Notes under the pieces: model-generated | What the model was told of the DNA's origin: nothing | Seen by the model: the letters and a program-made list of their open reading frames with translations, nothing else | Database searches by the model: none | In this document: in pieces, positions 11,848 through 24,630 of the stretch | Position numbering within the stretch: the first letter of the stretch is position 1 | Layout: every line of letters starts with the position of its first letter | Source of the DNA: Sipunculus nudus | Taxonomy: Eukaryota; Annelida; Sipuncula; Golfingiida; Sipunculidae | NCBI GenBank assembly: GCA_026874595.1 | Contig: CM049316.1 | Location: forward strand, 47,930,695 to 47,994,694 | Reading direction: 5' to 3' | DNA: 64,000 bases | Position numbers and translations under genes: made by a program

Positions 11848-12010
11848 GTTACAGGGTGCACATAAAGGCGGACCGAACTGTTAACGCTAGTGAAGCTGGC
11901 ATTTTTAGCGAAGCAGTTGGTTCGCCGGACTTTTACGCCACCGACCTGGGTTCGACTCCCGGATTGGCCAAGGATTTCCCCTCATTCATTTGTCTTTGTA
12001 ACAATACTCA
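11848..12010 (+). mobile_element. tRNA-derived SINE, copy 2 (better preserved head)
   Basis: The head starts GTTACAGGGTGCACATAAAG and has A box TAGCGAAGCAGTTGGT and B box GGTTCGACTCCCGG. The B box is nearer the tRNA consensus than in copy 1. The two copies sit head to tail, a few bases apart. The 3' tail is shorter than in copy 1. Confidence 0.78.
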
Positions 12011-12367
12011 TACACTCCTTCCCATTTTTGTGTGACTTCACTCTTTCTTATCAGATTCAATACCTTTGTTTTACAACCAATAAATTAGGTAAGTGCTTAT
12101 CATCTTCACATGTGATTCATTTCAGATCCCTAAATCTCCAAAGATCAACAGTAAAAGCACCATAGTGATGAAATAAATGTCTGCTCTTGCTAGTGCATTT
12201 GTAAACACCGCCAGTTAATGAAATTTGATATCCACAATTATTATATCAAAACACATACACAGTGGCAGTTGCATGTTAAGGTGAGTTTTCACTATAAATA
12301 AACTATAAATTATAGTGAGGTATTTGCATTTTGGAGCAAGAATCTTTCCATGTGGCTTTTAGGACAT

Positions 12368-12547
12368 ACACAGAGATAGTGAATAAGCTGTTCCATTAAC
12401 CACAGGTTACATTATTTTGCTCATCATTCACAGAGATAGTGAATTAGCTGTTCCATTAACCACACATTACATTATTTTGCTCAGCATTCACAGAGATAGT
12501 GAATTAGCTGTTCCATTTACCACACATTACGTTATTTTGCTCAACAT
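12368..12547. repeat. 60-bp tandem repeat, 3 copies
   Basis: CACAGAGATAGTGAATTAGC recurs at 12370, 12430 and 12490 with few differences, an exact 60-bp period. It is in intron 3. Confidence 0.92.
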
Positions 12548-13158
12548 AATAAGGGGCTGATGCAAACAATGGCACTGTGCATCAAGCAGGTTCACAAATC
12601 TAAGTGACTAATGTCCACCTTCACTACATTCTGAACAACAAAACAGAAAATTTTCCAATACAACTGTTTATATCATTCCTCTAAAATGTGCCAGATGCCA
12701 CGGTGTTGTATTTTATGGCAGTTTAAGATAAACCCATAAACCACCATCAGCTTTAAAGAACACTGCACACCATGTTGACAAGGTTATCCCCAGTAGCTCC
12801 CTGATCAATGTTTGTAAAAAATAATCCCTGATTTTGACCTTCAAATTGATATTCATCCTATACACAAGGGTGTCATTACGACAACTGCTACACATCCTAC
12901 ATAAATCATACTCCCTCCCAGTGTCTACACTCCAAAAATACAGTATAAGCTAACCTGGTACATTTGTGTCATGTTTTGCTGATAAAATTAATTCATGTAT
13001 CACATATAATGTTATTCAATATTGAAAGGTTATCAATACAACAACACTATGTCACCTAAGACAGACTGGACTCAAAGCAAATATACAGACAAGTATCAGA
13101 GTAATAGTAAATGTGTTATATTTCATCCTGCCAATGTTGTGAGATTGTGTTAACTTAC

Positions 13159-13290
13159 AGTTTGGCAACATGGCTCCATAAGCACCTCCATCTTTAGTCT
13201 GCACTAACAGGATGATCTGAAAAATCACCTGCCCCAGCAAACACAACGAGCAAATCACGGTGGATGCAATAAGGTAGCGGCCTGTTGAAC
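13159..13290 (-). CDS. PIEZO: PIEZO exon 3 (transmembrane segment)
   Basis: The acceptor ends GATTACAG just above 13290. The donor is GTAAGT starting at 13158. The 132 nt encode residues 58-101 plus one base of Cys102. The exon opens with GSTGRYLIAS, the counterpart of the conserved HTGRLL in PIEZO proteins. A long hydrophobic helix with CLLGQVIFQIILL follows, then the short extracellular loop AYGAMLPNC. The first base of the next codon is T, and exon 4 completes TGT (Cys), giving the family-typical NCST. Three independent checks agree: splice sites, phase, and the NCST junction. Confidence 0.92.
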
Positions 13291-15330
13291 CTGTAATCAC
13301 ATCAACAAAACAATGACATGATATTCATATTTTGCTTTGTAAACAATTTCAAGAACTCTCCACTTATTCTCCTGCTCCAAGCCAATATCCAGATAAGATT
13401 TGGTATGTCATTCATTCTGGTTAACAACATAACGTATATCATATGCTACAACAGTATTTGGGAATCTGGGTTCAGAATTGAAGTTAAGAAAATCACTAAA
13501 TAAAACAAGAATCTGCTTGGTCTATTACATGACAGCATCATGGAAAATATTCATTACTGTGATGGAATCAATAATTGCTTTTGGTAATCAAGCACTTATT
13601 TTGTAACTGAGATAAATAAATCCCAATGAATGAGAATCTATGCTATGTAACAGGCATCAAGAATAACAACCTTAGAAGTATGAAACATAGTGAATATTTA
13701 ATAAGGAAAATTTTGAGACAAACTATGTCACATATAAATTTTAAAAACATCAAAACTAAGTGTAAAATTCATTTAATCTTTTTTTATAAAAGTGGTCCCG
13801 GTTGAATGATTTGGACAAGGATCCATGTCAAGACACACAGGTAATCCTGTGAATGACTCATGCAGGAATAAGATAAACATAACAAGAAACTAGTCCATCC
13901 TGTTATCATGTGACTCCTGAGTCACAAGCATGTTGCTGATCATTGACAAGTGATCCCAACCTGCTTCTGTTGATACATGTATGGTTCTGTTTGTTTTGCA
14001 AACTGTGATTGATTATTTAACAAAAAGGGTATATATTATTCAATCAATTGTAATCTATGTTGCTTCCTTTGTTTGTGAAATCAGCATGAGAAATCAGTGT
14101 TGACTGTTTTAATGTATGATTTTTTCTGCAATATCCTTGTCTTATATTATAATAAATAAAGAATGTTTTTTTTTCTATGTAACACATTTTCATCATAGTG
14201 AGACTGTAGTGTGGAGGATAAATGGTCACATGACACTGACCAAATCAATCAAATCACACAGGACATGTTTTACAAGTGGGCGTCAATGCGTCAGTACAAG
14301 CTGATTCAAGTATCAGCTGCCCTCAAACTTCAAAGTCAGTATCTCATAATAAAATAAATAACTTTTCTGACATATTTATGAATAAAAAATAATTAATCTT
14401 ACAAAACAAATATAGTGCAAACAGTATAAACAGGTTCCATCCCATTAGGCTTTATCTCAACAGGACATCTCTTGACAAGTATTTATATGTCTGTTGACCC
14501 ATGAACACCACAAACACAGACAAAAGTGTCTGTTTTTGGGTGTTCATGGGTCACCATTCATATATGTATAAAGTTATATGTCTGCTATGAAGATGCCCTA
14601 CAAAAAACAAGCTGGTAAATATTTTCTCTTACATTTGATATTTCTACAAACAAGAATACCAGGCTTGCTATAAATGTTTTTAGTTTTACAGGGGTTATGA
14701 ATAAATAAGCGTACCAGGATATGATGTTAGATCAATACTCATAATTCACTAAACTATATCCCACAGGAATCTGGGTTCTTGTAAATGGTTTGCATCAGAC
14801 ATCTGATCCTCTCATGCAATACTTAAAATGCATTAATGTATGTTTGTAGCCAGAAACAAATGCTTGATGATTTATACTACATTACTAGTATATGACATAT
14901 CTCATATTTATCAGTTCAGAAAACTTTTATTTATTACATTTAAAGAAGATTTTGTGATTTTAAATATTGAACTATTGCATGCAATTAATATAAATCAGAA
15001 AATCTTAATATGTTCATTAACAGTTTTCACAGTGTCATTATAAAGACTGCTATATAAATGCTGAATGCTTCACCGTTTTCAGAGAAAATATTCAACTTTG
15101 AATTCTCCTGTCCTGGTTAGACCAACAGAGAACACGTGCAATATGTCACACTGGGAAATCAAAGATAACTACAAGTTACATAATTTGAAGAACACCCAAG
15201 GCATACAAAAGCAACAGACACTGTAGTTGGCAGGGGTAACAGTCTGTTTTTGGTATTAGTCTGGTCTGCCATCTCTAGGGGTTGGTGACTACAGTATGCA
15301 GCACATTCTGTTACTGACACACCAACATAA
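13291..15330. other. Intron 2, 3' end: AT-rich, no recognised feature
   Basis: Scanned for genes and repeats. Only a short self-similar pair about CAAAAACAGACA near 14510-14555 was seen. Confidence 0.5.
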
Positions 15331-15334
15331 CTAA

Positions 15335-17066
15335 AACTAGAATACGGGTAGTCGACAAGCGACTACTTGTATCCGCCTAAATCAGAGTGGAACGGGTGAA
15401 GTGTTGCATATCAGCATGGATGTCTGCAGCCAAATTGTGTATGTAGGTTTCGCTACCTACCAAAAAATCCAGAAAGCCGTCCAAGTTGTATACATATGCA
15501 AAATTTAAGGCAGATAAGTCAAACCACTATATTGTATATGAGTGATTTTTGCCCTTGGCAGACAAACAGATGGACGCTGTGCAAAAAAGGGTTGCAGGTG
15601 GCGCCACCAGTTTAGCGTATGATAAAGAGCTTTGTGAGAACTATACACATGCAAAATTTTGGCCCAATCAGTCAAACGGTTCCCTAGATATGAGCTTGGA
15701 TGTCTGCAGCGTAAACTTGATTGTAGGTGGCGCCACCTGTCATAAAATCAGAAAAGCTATCCAGGATGTATAAGCATGCAGAATTTCAGGTGAATTAGTC
15801 AAACCACTGCAGAGATATGAGTGATTTTAACCCAAGGCAGACGAACAGCTGGACACTGTGCAAACATGGTTGCAGGTGGCGCCACCATTTTTGGTGTATG
15901 TTATAAAGCTCTCCAAGGGCTACATTTGTGCAAAAGAATTTTCCTGATCGGTCAAACGGTTCCCGAGATATGAGCTTGGATGTCTGCAGCGTAAACGTGA
16001 ATGTAGGTGGCGCCACCTGTCATAAAATCAGAAAAGCTATCCAGGATGTATACGCATGCCAAATTTCAGGTGAATTAGTCAAGTCACTGCAGAGATATGA
16101 GTGATTTTAACCCAAGGCAGACAAACAGATGGACACTGTGCAAACATGGTTGCAGGTAGCGGCACCATTTTTGGTGTATGTTATAAAGCTCTCCAAGGGC
16201 TACATTTGTGCAAAAGAATTTTCCTGATCGGTCAAACGGTTCCCGAGATATGAGCTTGGATGTCTGCAGCGTAAACGTGAATGTAGGTGGCGCCACCTGT
16301 CATAAAATCAGATAAGCTATCCAGGATGTATACGCATGCCAAATGTCAGGTGAATTAGTCAAGTCACTGCAGAGATATGAGTGATTTTAACCCAAGGCAG
16401 ACGAACAGATGGACACTGTGCAAACATGGTTGCAGGTGGCGCCACCATTTTTGGTGTATGTTATAAAGCTCTCCAAGGGCTACATTTGTGCAAAAGAATT
16501 TTCCTGATCGGTCAAACGGTTCCAGAGATATGAGCTTGGATGTCTGCAGCGTAAACGTGAATGTAGGTGGCGCCACCTGTCATAAAATCAGAAAAGCTAT
16601 CCAGGATGTTTGCGCATGCCGAATTTCAGGTGAATTAGTCAAGTCACTGCAGAGATATGAGTGATTTTAACCCAAGGCAGACGAACAGATGGACACTGTG
16701 CAAACATGGTTGCAGGTGGCGCCACCATTTTTGGTGTATGTTATAAAGCTCTCCGAGGGCTACATTTGTGCAAAAAAATTTTCCTGATCGGTCAAACGGT
16801 TCCCGAGATATGTGGGTTTATGTGTGGAAACAGACGCACAAACGGACGCAGAGCCCAAAAGAAAGGTCAGAGGTCAAAACAAAATCGGGGCGCAGCAGTT
16901 CACATGTGACCCGAACATAATCCCGGGTTTCGGAAAATTCCACCCAGCGGTTACGGAGGAGTTCTCCGGACACCTACGCCGCCGCGGCGGCGGCGGTGGA
17001 GGCGGCGGCGGCGGCGGCCAGCTGAAAACATAGTATCCGCAAAACTCTGTTTTGGCGGATACAAAT
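15335..17066 (+). mobile_element. Helitron-like non-autonomous element with 280-bp core repeats, copy 1
   Basis: It opens with AACTAGAATACGG and the hairpin GTAGTCG-ACAAG-CGACTAC (15348-15366), then TTGTATCCGCC. The far end carries the inverse, GGCGGATACAA, at about 17054-17064. The core is about four tandem units of 280 bp, each with two copies of the palindrome GGTGGCGCCACC (one mutated at 16147). A GC-rich (CGG)n tail lies at 16977-17020. The architecture matches the HINE or 'pearl' type elements known in bivalves. No Rep/helicase gene is present. Confidence 0.72.
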
Positions 17067-17951
17067 ATGACTCAGAACTTTACATCATTTACCAGACAAG
17101 TATCCACAAAAAAAACAAACAAGTTTTTAAAATAAAATAAATAAGATGATTTAATGGAGCTATATGTACACCCATTGATCTCTGGAGGACAATTTCACAC
17201 ACACATACACACCTACACACCAGACACACACCAGTAACTATCAGTCCTATTAAATCGCACAACTATACACACATTTGTAACCACTATCATAGTGACAGTG
17301 TCCCATTGATCTGAATTCCTCATTGATCCACTACAGTCAGATGGCACACCTGAAGGAGCTCTGTGTCACAGTCAGATGGCACACCTGAAGGAGCTCTGTC
17401 ACGGTCAGATTTATGGTACCTCTTGGTTTATGTGTACATACTGGTAAACCTCTTGATTAAAGTTACATTAAACTGTACAGGATTCTGGTCAGGCAGTATC
17501 AACACTATCACTACTTAAAGTTATCCTGCCCACACATGATGAGCTCTCAGTAGAGGCCAGACTTTTGACAAGCTTCCCCTCCCCCCCCCCCCCAAGAAAA
17601 CTTCCCACTGGACCATGATCTTTATGCATACGGATATCAAAATTTGACTTTGTCTTCCCTATCCAAACCAGTAATTAACATTTGTGGAAACTGGTTAAAT
17701 ACTTTCTGCATTATGCTGCTAACAGCAAATCAAACAGATATGAGTGAAAATATTTAACGCAAATAGACAAAGCTTAAATATGTGGCTGAAACTCCTTTGA
17801 TACAAAAATTTGTAAAAATAAATTTTAGGTGGTGCCACATGTCTGGTGCACCAATACTAACAATGAACAAGGAGAAAACCAAATTTCAGAATCCTTACTC
17901 AAAATGGTCAAACATGAGGCACTTTCCCAGTTAAGTTCTGACTAAAATTAT
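17067..17951. other. Intron 2 spacer with a 35-bp duplication and poly-C
   Basis: CAGTCAGATGGCACACCTG is duplicated at 17335 and about 17370. A C run sits at about 17579-17593. A GGTGGTGCCAC core at 17829 is a remnant of the palindromic motif family. Confidence 0.6.
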
Positions 17952-20158
17952 ATACATGTCAGAGACGAGATTGAAATCCAGGCGGATTTTAAATTCGCCT
18001 AGACGAGATTGCGATTGTGATCTCGCCTAGGCGAGATTGCAATTGTGATCTCGGCTAGACGGATTTTAAACTCGCCTAGACGAGATCACAATCGCAATCT
18101 CGCCTAGGCGAGATTAAAATCCATCATGGACCAGGCCAGGATTTTAATCTCGCCTAGGCGAGTTTAAAATCTGTCTGGTGTCATCCAGGCGAGTTTAAAA
18201 TCTGCCTGATATCACTTGGGCGAGTTTAAAATCTGCCTAGGCGAGATTAAAATAGTGATCTGATCTAATTTCCCAATAAATTATGCATTGTAATTGACTT
18301 AGGAAAGATGTTTTCAGTCAGATTTTCAATATTTTAACACTGAATGGTTATGTATAGTTCACAAGTTATATATTTATTAATATTTACAGAATATTATATT
18401 ATTAATGTAATAATTAACATTAATTTTGGAAATGGAATATTTTATATTATATATTTTTTATTACTATGGTTATGTATAGTTCACAAGTAATATATTTTTA
18501 ATAATATTTACAGAATATTATAATATTTATGTAATAATTAACATTAATTTTTTTTATTTTATATTTTTATTTATAAACTAGGTAATAAGAAACTTACATT
18601 GGTATTGTATATGGCATATTCAAATGATATATGATGTGGGCTGCTGCTGATTATTTACATAATAATTTTGTTGTCAATATTAATTTGAAGGGAAACTGGT
18701 ATTAGCAATATTAGTAATGTAGTATTTTAAAAAGACAAAAGGAACATAGCTCATTTATTTTTTATAAATATAATTCAATGCATGTTCACATGCATAAATG
18801 ATCTATTACTCTATGAATCTAGAAATCATATTTTTTCTGATATGATATAATACTGTCCAAAAAAAGGCAGTTATCTTGTAACACAGTCTACATAAATATT
18901 GAAGCTTCACAAAATGCCTCACAAAACATTAAAAAAAAGATCAGAAGAATATTATATACATTATAAGAAAAGACTAAATAAGACAAAGAAACATTCACAT
19001 GCATACATCTGTGTATCAACTTTTACCTTTTCTCATATGATGTTTATTACCAAAAAAAGGATGGTGTATCAAAGTCCATCATAAATACTGATACCCTGCA
19101 TATTTTGTACCATAAGTGTACATGTTTTGACTGTTGAGTGTTGAATACCTGGGTGAAAAGAAACATTTGAACTAGATCAACCAACTAATTTGTTCTGTTT
19201 GTCCTGTAAGAACTATCAAATAGGATGACTGTTTATGTTAATGTGTAATATACTCATTAAATAGTGAAGTAATAGCTATCTAGACTAATCTATCTATCTG
19301 TCTATCTATCTATCTATGATTGATTCAATATGCAAGTGGATGACTTTTTCCCCCAGATTTGCTCTTCATAATATCTCATAAGTGTGCTTCAATATACCTC
19401 TTGTTACTCGCTAATTGCCATATATTTAAATACAATTACAAATTATTTTTTTGTAAAAATGATTAGTGATATTTACAAACACAAGGTTGTTAAGAAAACT
19501 GGAAAAAAAAAATAAAGATTGATAAATGTTTTGCAAATAATTGGTATGATAAGGATGCTGTAGACCACATGAAACACATCAAAGGTGCAAATAATAATCA
19601 AATATCTATTTAATAATTCTGTTTCCAAAATTAATGTTAATTATCACATGATAATAATTATTGGTAATAACTATTACATTACTGTAAAAAAGTTAATTAT
19701 TACATTAATACTATAATATTCTGTAAATATTAATAAATATATTACCTTTTAACTATATATAACCATTCAGTGTTAAAATATTGAAAATCCGACTGAAAAC
19801 ATCTTTCATATGTCAATTACAATGCTTAATATATTAGGAAATTAGATCAGATCACTATTTTAATCTCGCCTAGGCAGATTTTGAACTCGCCTAAGTAATA
19901 TCAGGCAGATTTTAAACTCGCCTGGATGACACCAGACGGATTTTAAACTCGCCTAGGCGAGATTAAAATCCTGGCCTGCTCCATTATGGATTTTAATCTC
20001 GCCTAGGCGAGATTGCGATTGTGATCTTGTCTAGGCGAGTTTAAAATCTGTCTAGCCGAGATCACAATTGCAATCTCGCCTAGGCGAGATCACAATCGCA
20101 ATCTCGTCTAGGCGAATTTAAAATCCGCCTGGATTTTAATCTCGTCTCTGACATACAT
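17952..20158. mobile_element. Long-TIR foldback element with 6-bp target duplication
   Basis: The ends are GTCAGAGACGAGATT (17958) and AATCTCGTCTCTGAC (to 20152). They are flanked by the direct repeat ATACAT at 17952-17957 and 20153-20158. The inverted repeats extend at least 500 bp: first an array of CTCGCCTAGGCGAG palindromes (17960-18255 and 19855-20150), then AT-rich sequence found inverted in both arms. The middle, about 18650-19600, has no transposase. A 125-bp internal duplication exists in the left arm (18345 and 18470). It is a complete, non-autonomous DNA element of about 2.2 kb, superfamily unassigned. Confidence 0.85.
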
Positions 20159-21540
20159 ATTATGTACAGCAACACAGAAGGACTGAAAGAAACCAATTAC
20201 ATGAACTTATTTTTTTATCACTCTCACAATGTTGAATGGAATTGATGAGGGAGATAAACAGCACAATATGCATAATAACAAGGGACCTATGGGTCACTGT
20301 GCTCAGCTGATGTTAACCTTGAAGGTAAAAATCTAAAATAATATCAAATGGAGATAAAGTGTAAGAGGAAGAGGTAATAAAGGCCATGGTTGGTTTATAT
20401 GATTGGTTTGTATTGATGAGCAAGAAATTGTTGCAAATAATATTTTGTGACCTGACCATGTGTTTCCTAATGTTGAAACTGAAACATGTGAGCAGTTTAT
20501 GAACAAATGATCTGTACAATTACCATGATCATTAGTTGGCTTTTCGATTAACAGTTGACATTTCAGTAGTTTACACATTTGTTCAATCAAATCTTTTTTT
20601 TGTATAATATAAATTATTAAATATGTTTTTTTTTTATGAAATGTATACAGTTGAAATATAACTAATTAACTACATAAAACATGGCAAACAAAGCCTGATC
20701 TCAAATTCTGCTGATGCAGGAAAATAATGAACAAATGTTTGTAACAAATCCTCATTTTTTTATCACATCAATTTTTTTTAAAAATTTAAGTTTATATTTC
20801 TATACATTTTCAATATAACATATATATCTGAATATAAAATATAATTCTCAATTGCATCATCATAAATCTCAATCTTGTCAGATAACACCTAATCATGCAT
20901 ACAAATGTTTATTTATTTTTTACCACAAATCTTTTAAATCTGCAATACAATAAATGTATAAAAAAATACTTGATTTAGATTTCACAATTTTGAATTGTGT
21001 CTTTATTTATCCATAATGTGCTTCATATTTTATCATAATTTAAGCATACTGATGGGTTCCATTATGATTGGTAAAATCATTTAAAAGAAAAATGATTTCT
21101 TTAAAAATGCTACAATACACAACATTGCATCTTCTGGATTACACCTTGAATTACTTTTTTAAGGAAAGTTTTTGCATATCAGAGTGGAAACAGCATTACA
21201 ATTAAGGAGATACAGTGAAAACAATAACAATACTGCATAACACTTGGTGGGTTGGGTTTGCGGGGGGGGGGGGGGGGGGGGGGATTGGGGTGGTGATATC
21301 AGAATAACTGTACACCTGTCACAGCAGGGGATCTCCCCCAGTGACTGTAACAAATCAGAAACCCTGGCATAGCTGACTTCCAGTGACCTGGAGTGGGACC
21401 CTGCATCTGTAATCTGTAATCAAAGCAAATGACTACAATAGAGCCTCAAGAAAAAAATCAATTACTAGCTTAATTTTCAAGCTATTACTTCCAAATTTCA
21501 GATTTAAACAAATTAAATATTTATGTTTACATGCTGTGAA
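20159..21540. other. Intron 2 spacer with a long G run
   Basis: Holds a copy of the GGGACCTATGGGTCAC motif at 20282 and a poly-G run at about 21260-21282. No coding likeness. Confidence 0.5.
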
Positions 21541-22190
21541 AATTAAATCAATGGTACTTACAGGAAAAAAACGTGCCATGGTCAAAGTTGGGCAAAATTT
21601 AAGGTACTGATTTTATTTTTATGCTAATTACTTAAAAAATTTACAAAATTCAGATCTAATTTTGGGTAAACAATTGAATCTTAATTAAACATAGTTATAT
21701 ACTTGGGAAAATAGACTCTAGTTTTAAAATTTTTCATGTTAAGTGAGTAAATATTTTTCCTGATTTTTTACAAAGTCCATTATGTTTGGGCCCATAACTT
21801 AAAGAATTTATACTTAACAGACTTAATTTCTGGCATGTACATAGGAACTATATAGAAGAATATTTATGGTTAATATGAGGAAAAACAGATGAGTGGTTTT
21901 GAAATTAGGCAGTCCTGAAGTGTGAAAATAGGATTTAAATAAAAAATTGAGGTTTTTCCTTAATTTCTCAAAGGAACGAAGTCGCAAAGACCCAGTTTTC
22001 GGCTTGGTAGGAGATCTTGGGGACATCTAACATTATGCTGAATTTCGGATTCCTAGGTCTTACGGTTTCAAAACGTGCCACATCTACGGACGGACGGACG
22101 GACGGACGGACGGACGGACAGACGGACGGACGACGGACAATGGACCACGACTATAGCTCAGATGACTTATAGTCAGCTGAGCTAAAAAAC
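21540..22190 (+). mobile_element. Dispersed element family X, copy 3
   Basis: Has the same blocks as the copy at 8.8 kb, close to it over most of the length. It has a longer (ACGG)n run at 22085-22135 and the terminal hairpin AGCTCAGATGAC...GTCAGCTGAGCT at 22155-22183. Confidence 0.85.
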
Positions 22191-22388
22191 ATTGTAGATG
22201 GTGCTAACATTTATTATTTTCTAAAACAAGGCATACAGGCGAACCTGTGCAAAGTTTGGGAGTATGAATGAAGGTTTATTTTTAAAATTTAATATTGATC
22301 CTTTTAAGTCCTGCATATCTACCTTAGTCATTATGATTTCAGCAAAATGCAAATTTCGGACCTGCAAGTTTCAGACTAGGACATTTTA

Positions 22389-23760
22389 AAACTAGAATAT
22401 GGGTAGTCGACAAGCGACTATGTGTATCGGCAGAAATCAGAGTGGAACGGGTGAAGTGAGGCATGGATTAAGTGGCAAGGGGAATAGAGTGAGGTGTGTT
22501 GCATATTAGCATGGATGTCTGCAGCATAAACGTGAATGTAGGTGGTGCCACCTGTCATAAATCGAGAAAATTGTCCAGGATGTATAAACCTGCAAAATTT
22601 CAGGTGGATAAGTCCAACCACTGGTTTTTTATTCAGATATGAGTGATTTTACCTAAGGCAGATGAACAGATGGACGGTGTTCATAAGTGGTTGCAGGTGG
22701 CACCACCAGTTTTGCTTATAATGAAGAGCTATGTGAGATCTATACACAAGCAAAATTAAGGCCCAATCGGTCAAACAGTTCCCAATATCTGAGCTTTGAT
22801 GTCTGCAGAGTAAATGTGAATGTAGGTGGCGCCACCTGTCATAAATCGAGAAAGCTGTCCAGGATGTATAAACCTGCAAAATTTCAGGTGGATAAGTCAA
22901 ACCACTGCTGAGATATGAGTGATTTTATCCCAATGCAGATGAACAGATGGACGCTGTGCATAAGTGGTTGCAGGTGGCGCCACCATTTTAAGTGTATGTT
23001 ATAAAGCTATCAAAGGGCTACATTTGTGCAAAATTTTAAGCCTGATCAGTCAAACGGTTCCCGAGATATGAGCTTGGATGTCTGCAGAGTCTACGTAAAT
23101 GTAGGTGGCGCCACCTGTCATAAAATCGAAAAAATTGTCCAGGATGTATAAACCTGCAAAATTTCAGGTGGATATGTCAAACCACTGCTGATATATGAGT
23201 GATTTTATCCCAAGGCAGATGAACAGATGGACACTGTGCAGTAGTGGTTGCAGGTGGTGCCACCAGTTTTGCCTATGATGAAGAGCTATGTGAGATCTAT
23301 ACACATGCAAAATTTTGGCCCAATCGGTCAAACGGTTCCCGAGATATGAGCTTGGATGTCTGCAGAGTAAACATGAATGTGGGTGGCGCCACCTGTCATA
23401 AAATCAAGAAAATTGTCAAGGATGTATAAACCTGCAAAATTTCAGGTGGATAAGTCAAACCACTGTTGAGATATGAGTGATATTATCCCAAGGCAGATGA
23501 GCAGATGGAAGCTGTGCAAAAATGGTTACAGGTGGCGCCACCATTTTTAGTGTATGTTATAAAGCTATCAAAGGGCTACATTTGTGCAAAATTTTTAGCC
23601 TGATCGGGCAAACGGTTCCCGAGATATGTGGGTTTATGTGTGGAACAGACGCACAAATGGAGCCGGGCAGCGAGGCAAGGTCAGAGGTCAACCAAAAATG
23701 AGGGGGCAGCTTAAAATGCAAACCAAGTTTTTTCAAAAAGCTGACCCCCCCCCAGCCAGG
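22389..23760 (+). mobile_element. Helitron-like non-autonomous element, copy 2
   Basis: Starts AACTAGAATATGGG with the hairpin GTAGTCGACAAGCGACTA. It is followed by core repeats of roughly 280 bp (GATGAACAGATGG at 22671, 22939, 23219 and, slightly changed, 23497), with GGTGGCGCCACC palindromes. The 3' tail (GGTTTATGTGTGGAACAGAC and on) matches copy 1. It is shorter than copy 1 by about one core unit. Confidence 0.72.
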
Positions 23761-24019
23761 TCAGTTGCCATGGTGATGTCTGGACCCCACCTGTTTGTAC
23801 TGAGTGACCTCTTGACTTGGATGCTGAAACTTAAATACAGAAACCTTTTTTTCATAGGGCTACAATGTTTTTTAAAAACTGTATTTACCCAATCTATTCT
23901 TATAAAACTGGCAGAACCGTACCATAGAATAATTCTTGTAAAGTTTAAACCAATCAGCTTAACAGTTTCATCATTAATCAGTGTATAAGCAAGAAGAGTT
24001 TAAAATTACATTTTCGCAT

Positions 24020-24535
24020 GTAAAAAACACATCAATGTAGGTGGCGCCATCAATACCTCAAAATCAGATATGACATATGTGACAAACATTGGTATAAAAT
24101 ATGGTGATTATAGCTTTAGCCGTTTCTGGGATTTTAATTTTAGTGTGCTTTTTTGGACAGATGACTAAGTTCAACCTCCCGTAACTCGGCAAAAAATCTC
24201 CAAACTGGAATCATTTGAACAAACTTGAGAGAGATTGTTCCAGGGATCATTTCTGTGAAATATTGGACAATTTGGCTGGACAGTTTCAGAGAAGAAGATT
24301 TTTAAAGGTTTTTAAGCTTTTTCTCTATAAAATCTAAATTAATGCAGATACCCAATAAAAAGCTCCAGGGCACCAAGTTTCACATGTGACTAATTCTTAC
24401 ATGTAATTTGGAGCTGCTAGCTCCAACGGTTTCATGGACGGCGGAAAGCCAGCCCTGGACGGCAGACAGCGGACGGCTGACGATGGACGGACGACGCTGC
24501 GCCATCGCATAAGCTCACAGGTTCGCTAAAAAATC
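24020..24535 (+). repeat. Repeat family Y, copy with intact 3' end
   Basis: Contains CAATTTGGCTGGACAGTTTC and GAACAAACTTGAGAGAGATT, and ends GCATAAGCTCACAGGTTCGC after several CGGACGG blocks. The same order appears at 46950-47400, and inverted at 59780-60300. Confidence 0.75.
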
Positions 24536-24630
24536 TATCGAAGATCTATGAACACACTAAATTTCAAGATAACCATAAACTGATGTTAGTAATAGAGGTA
24601 TTCTTAGTGAATGGATGATAAAGCTAAATT

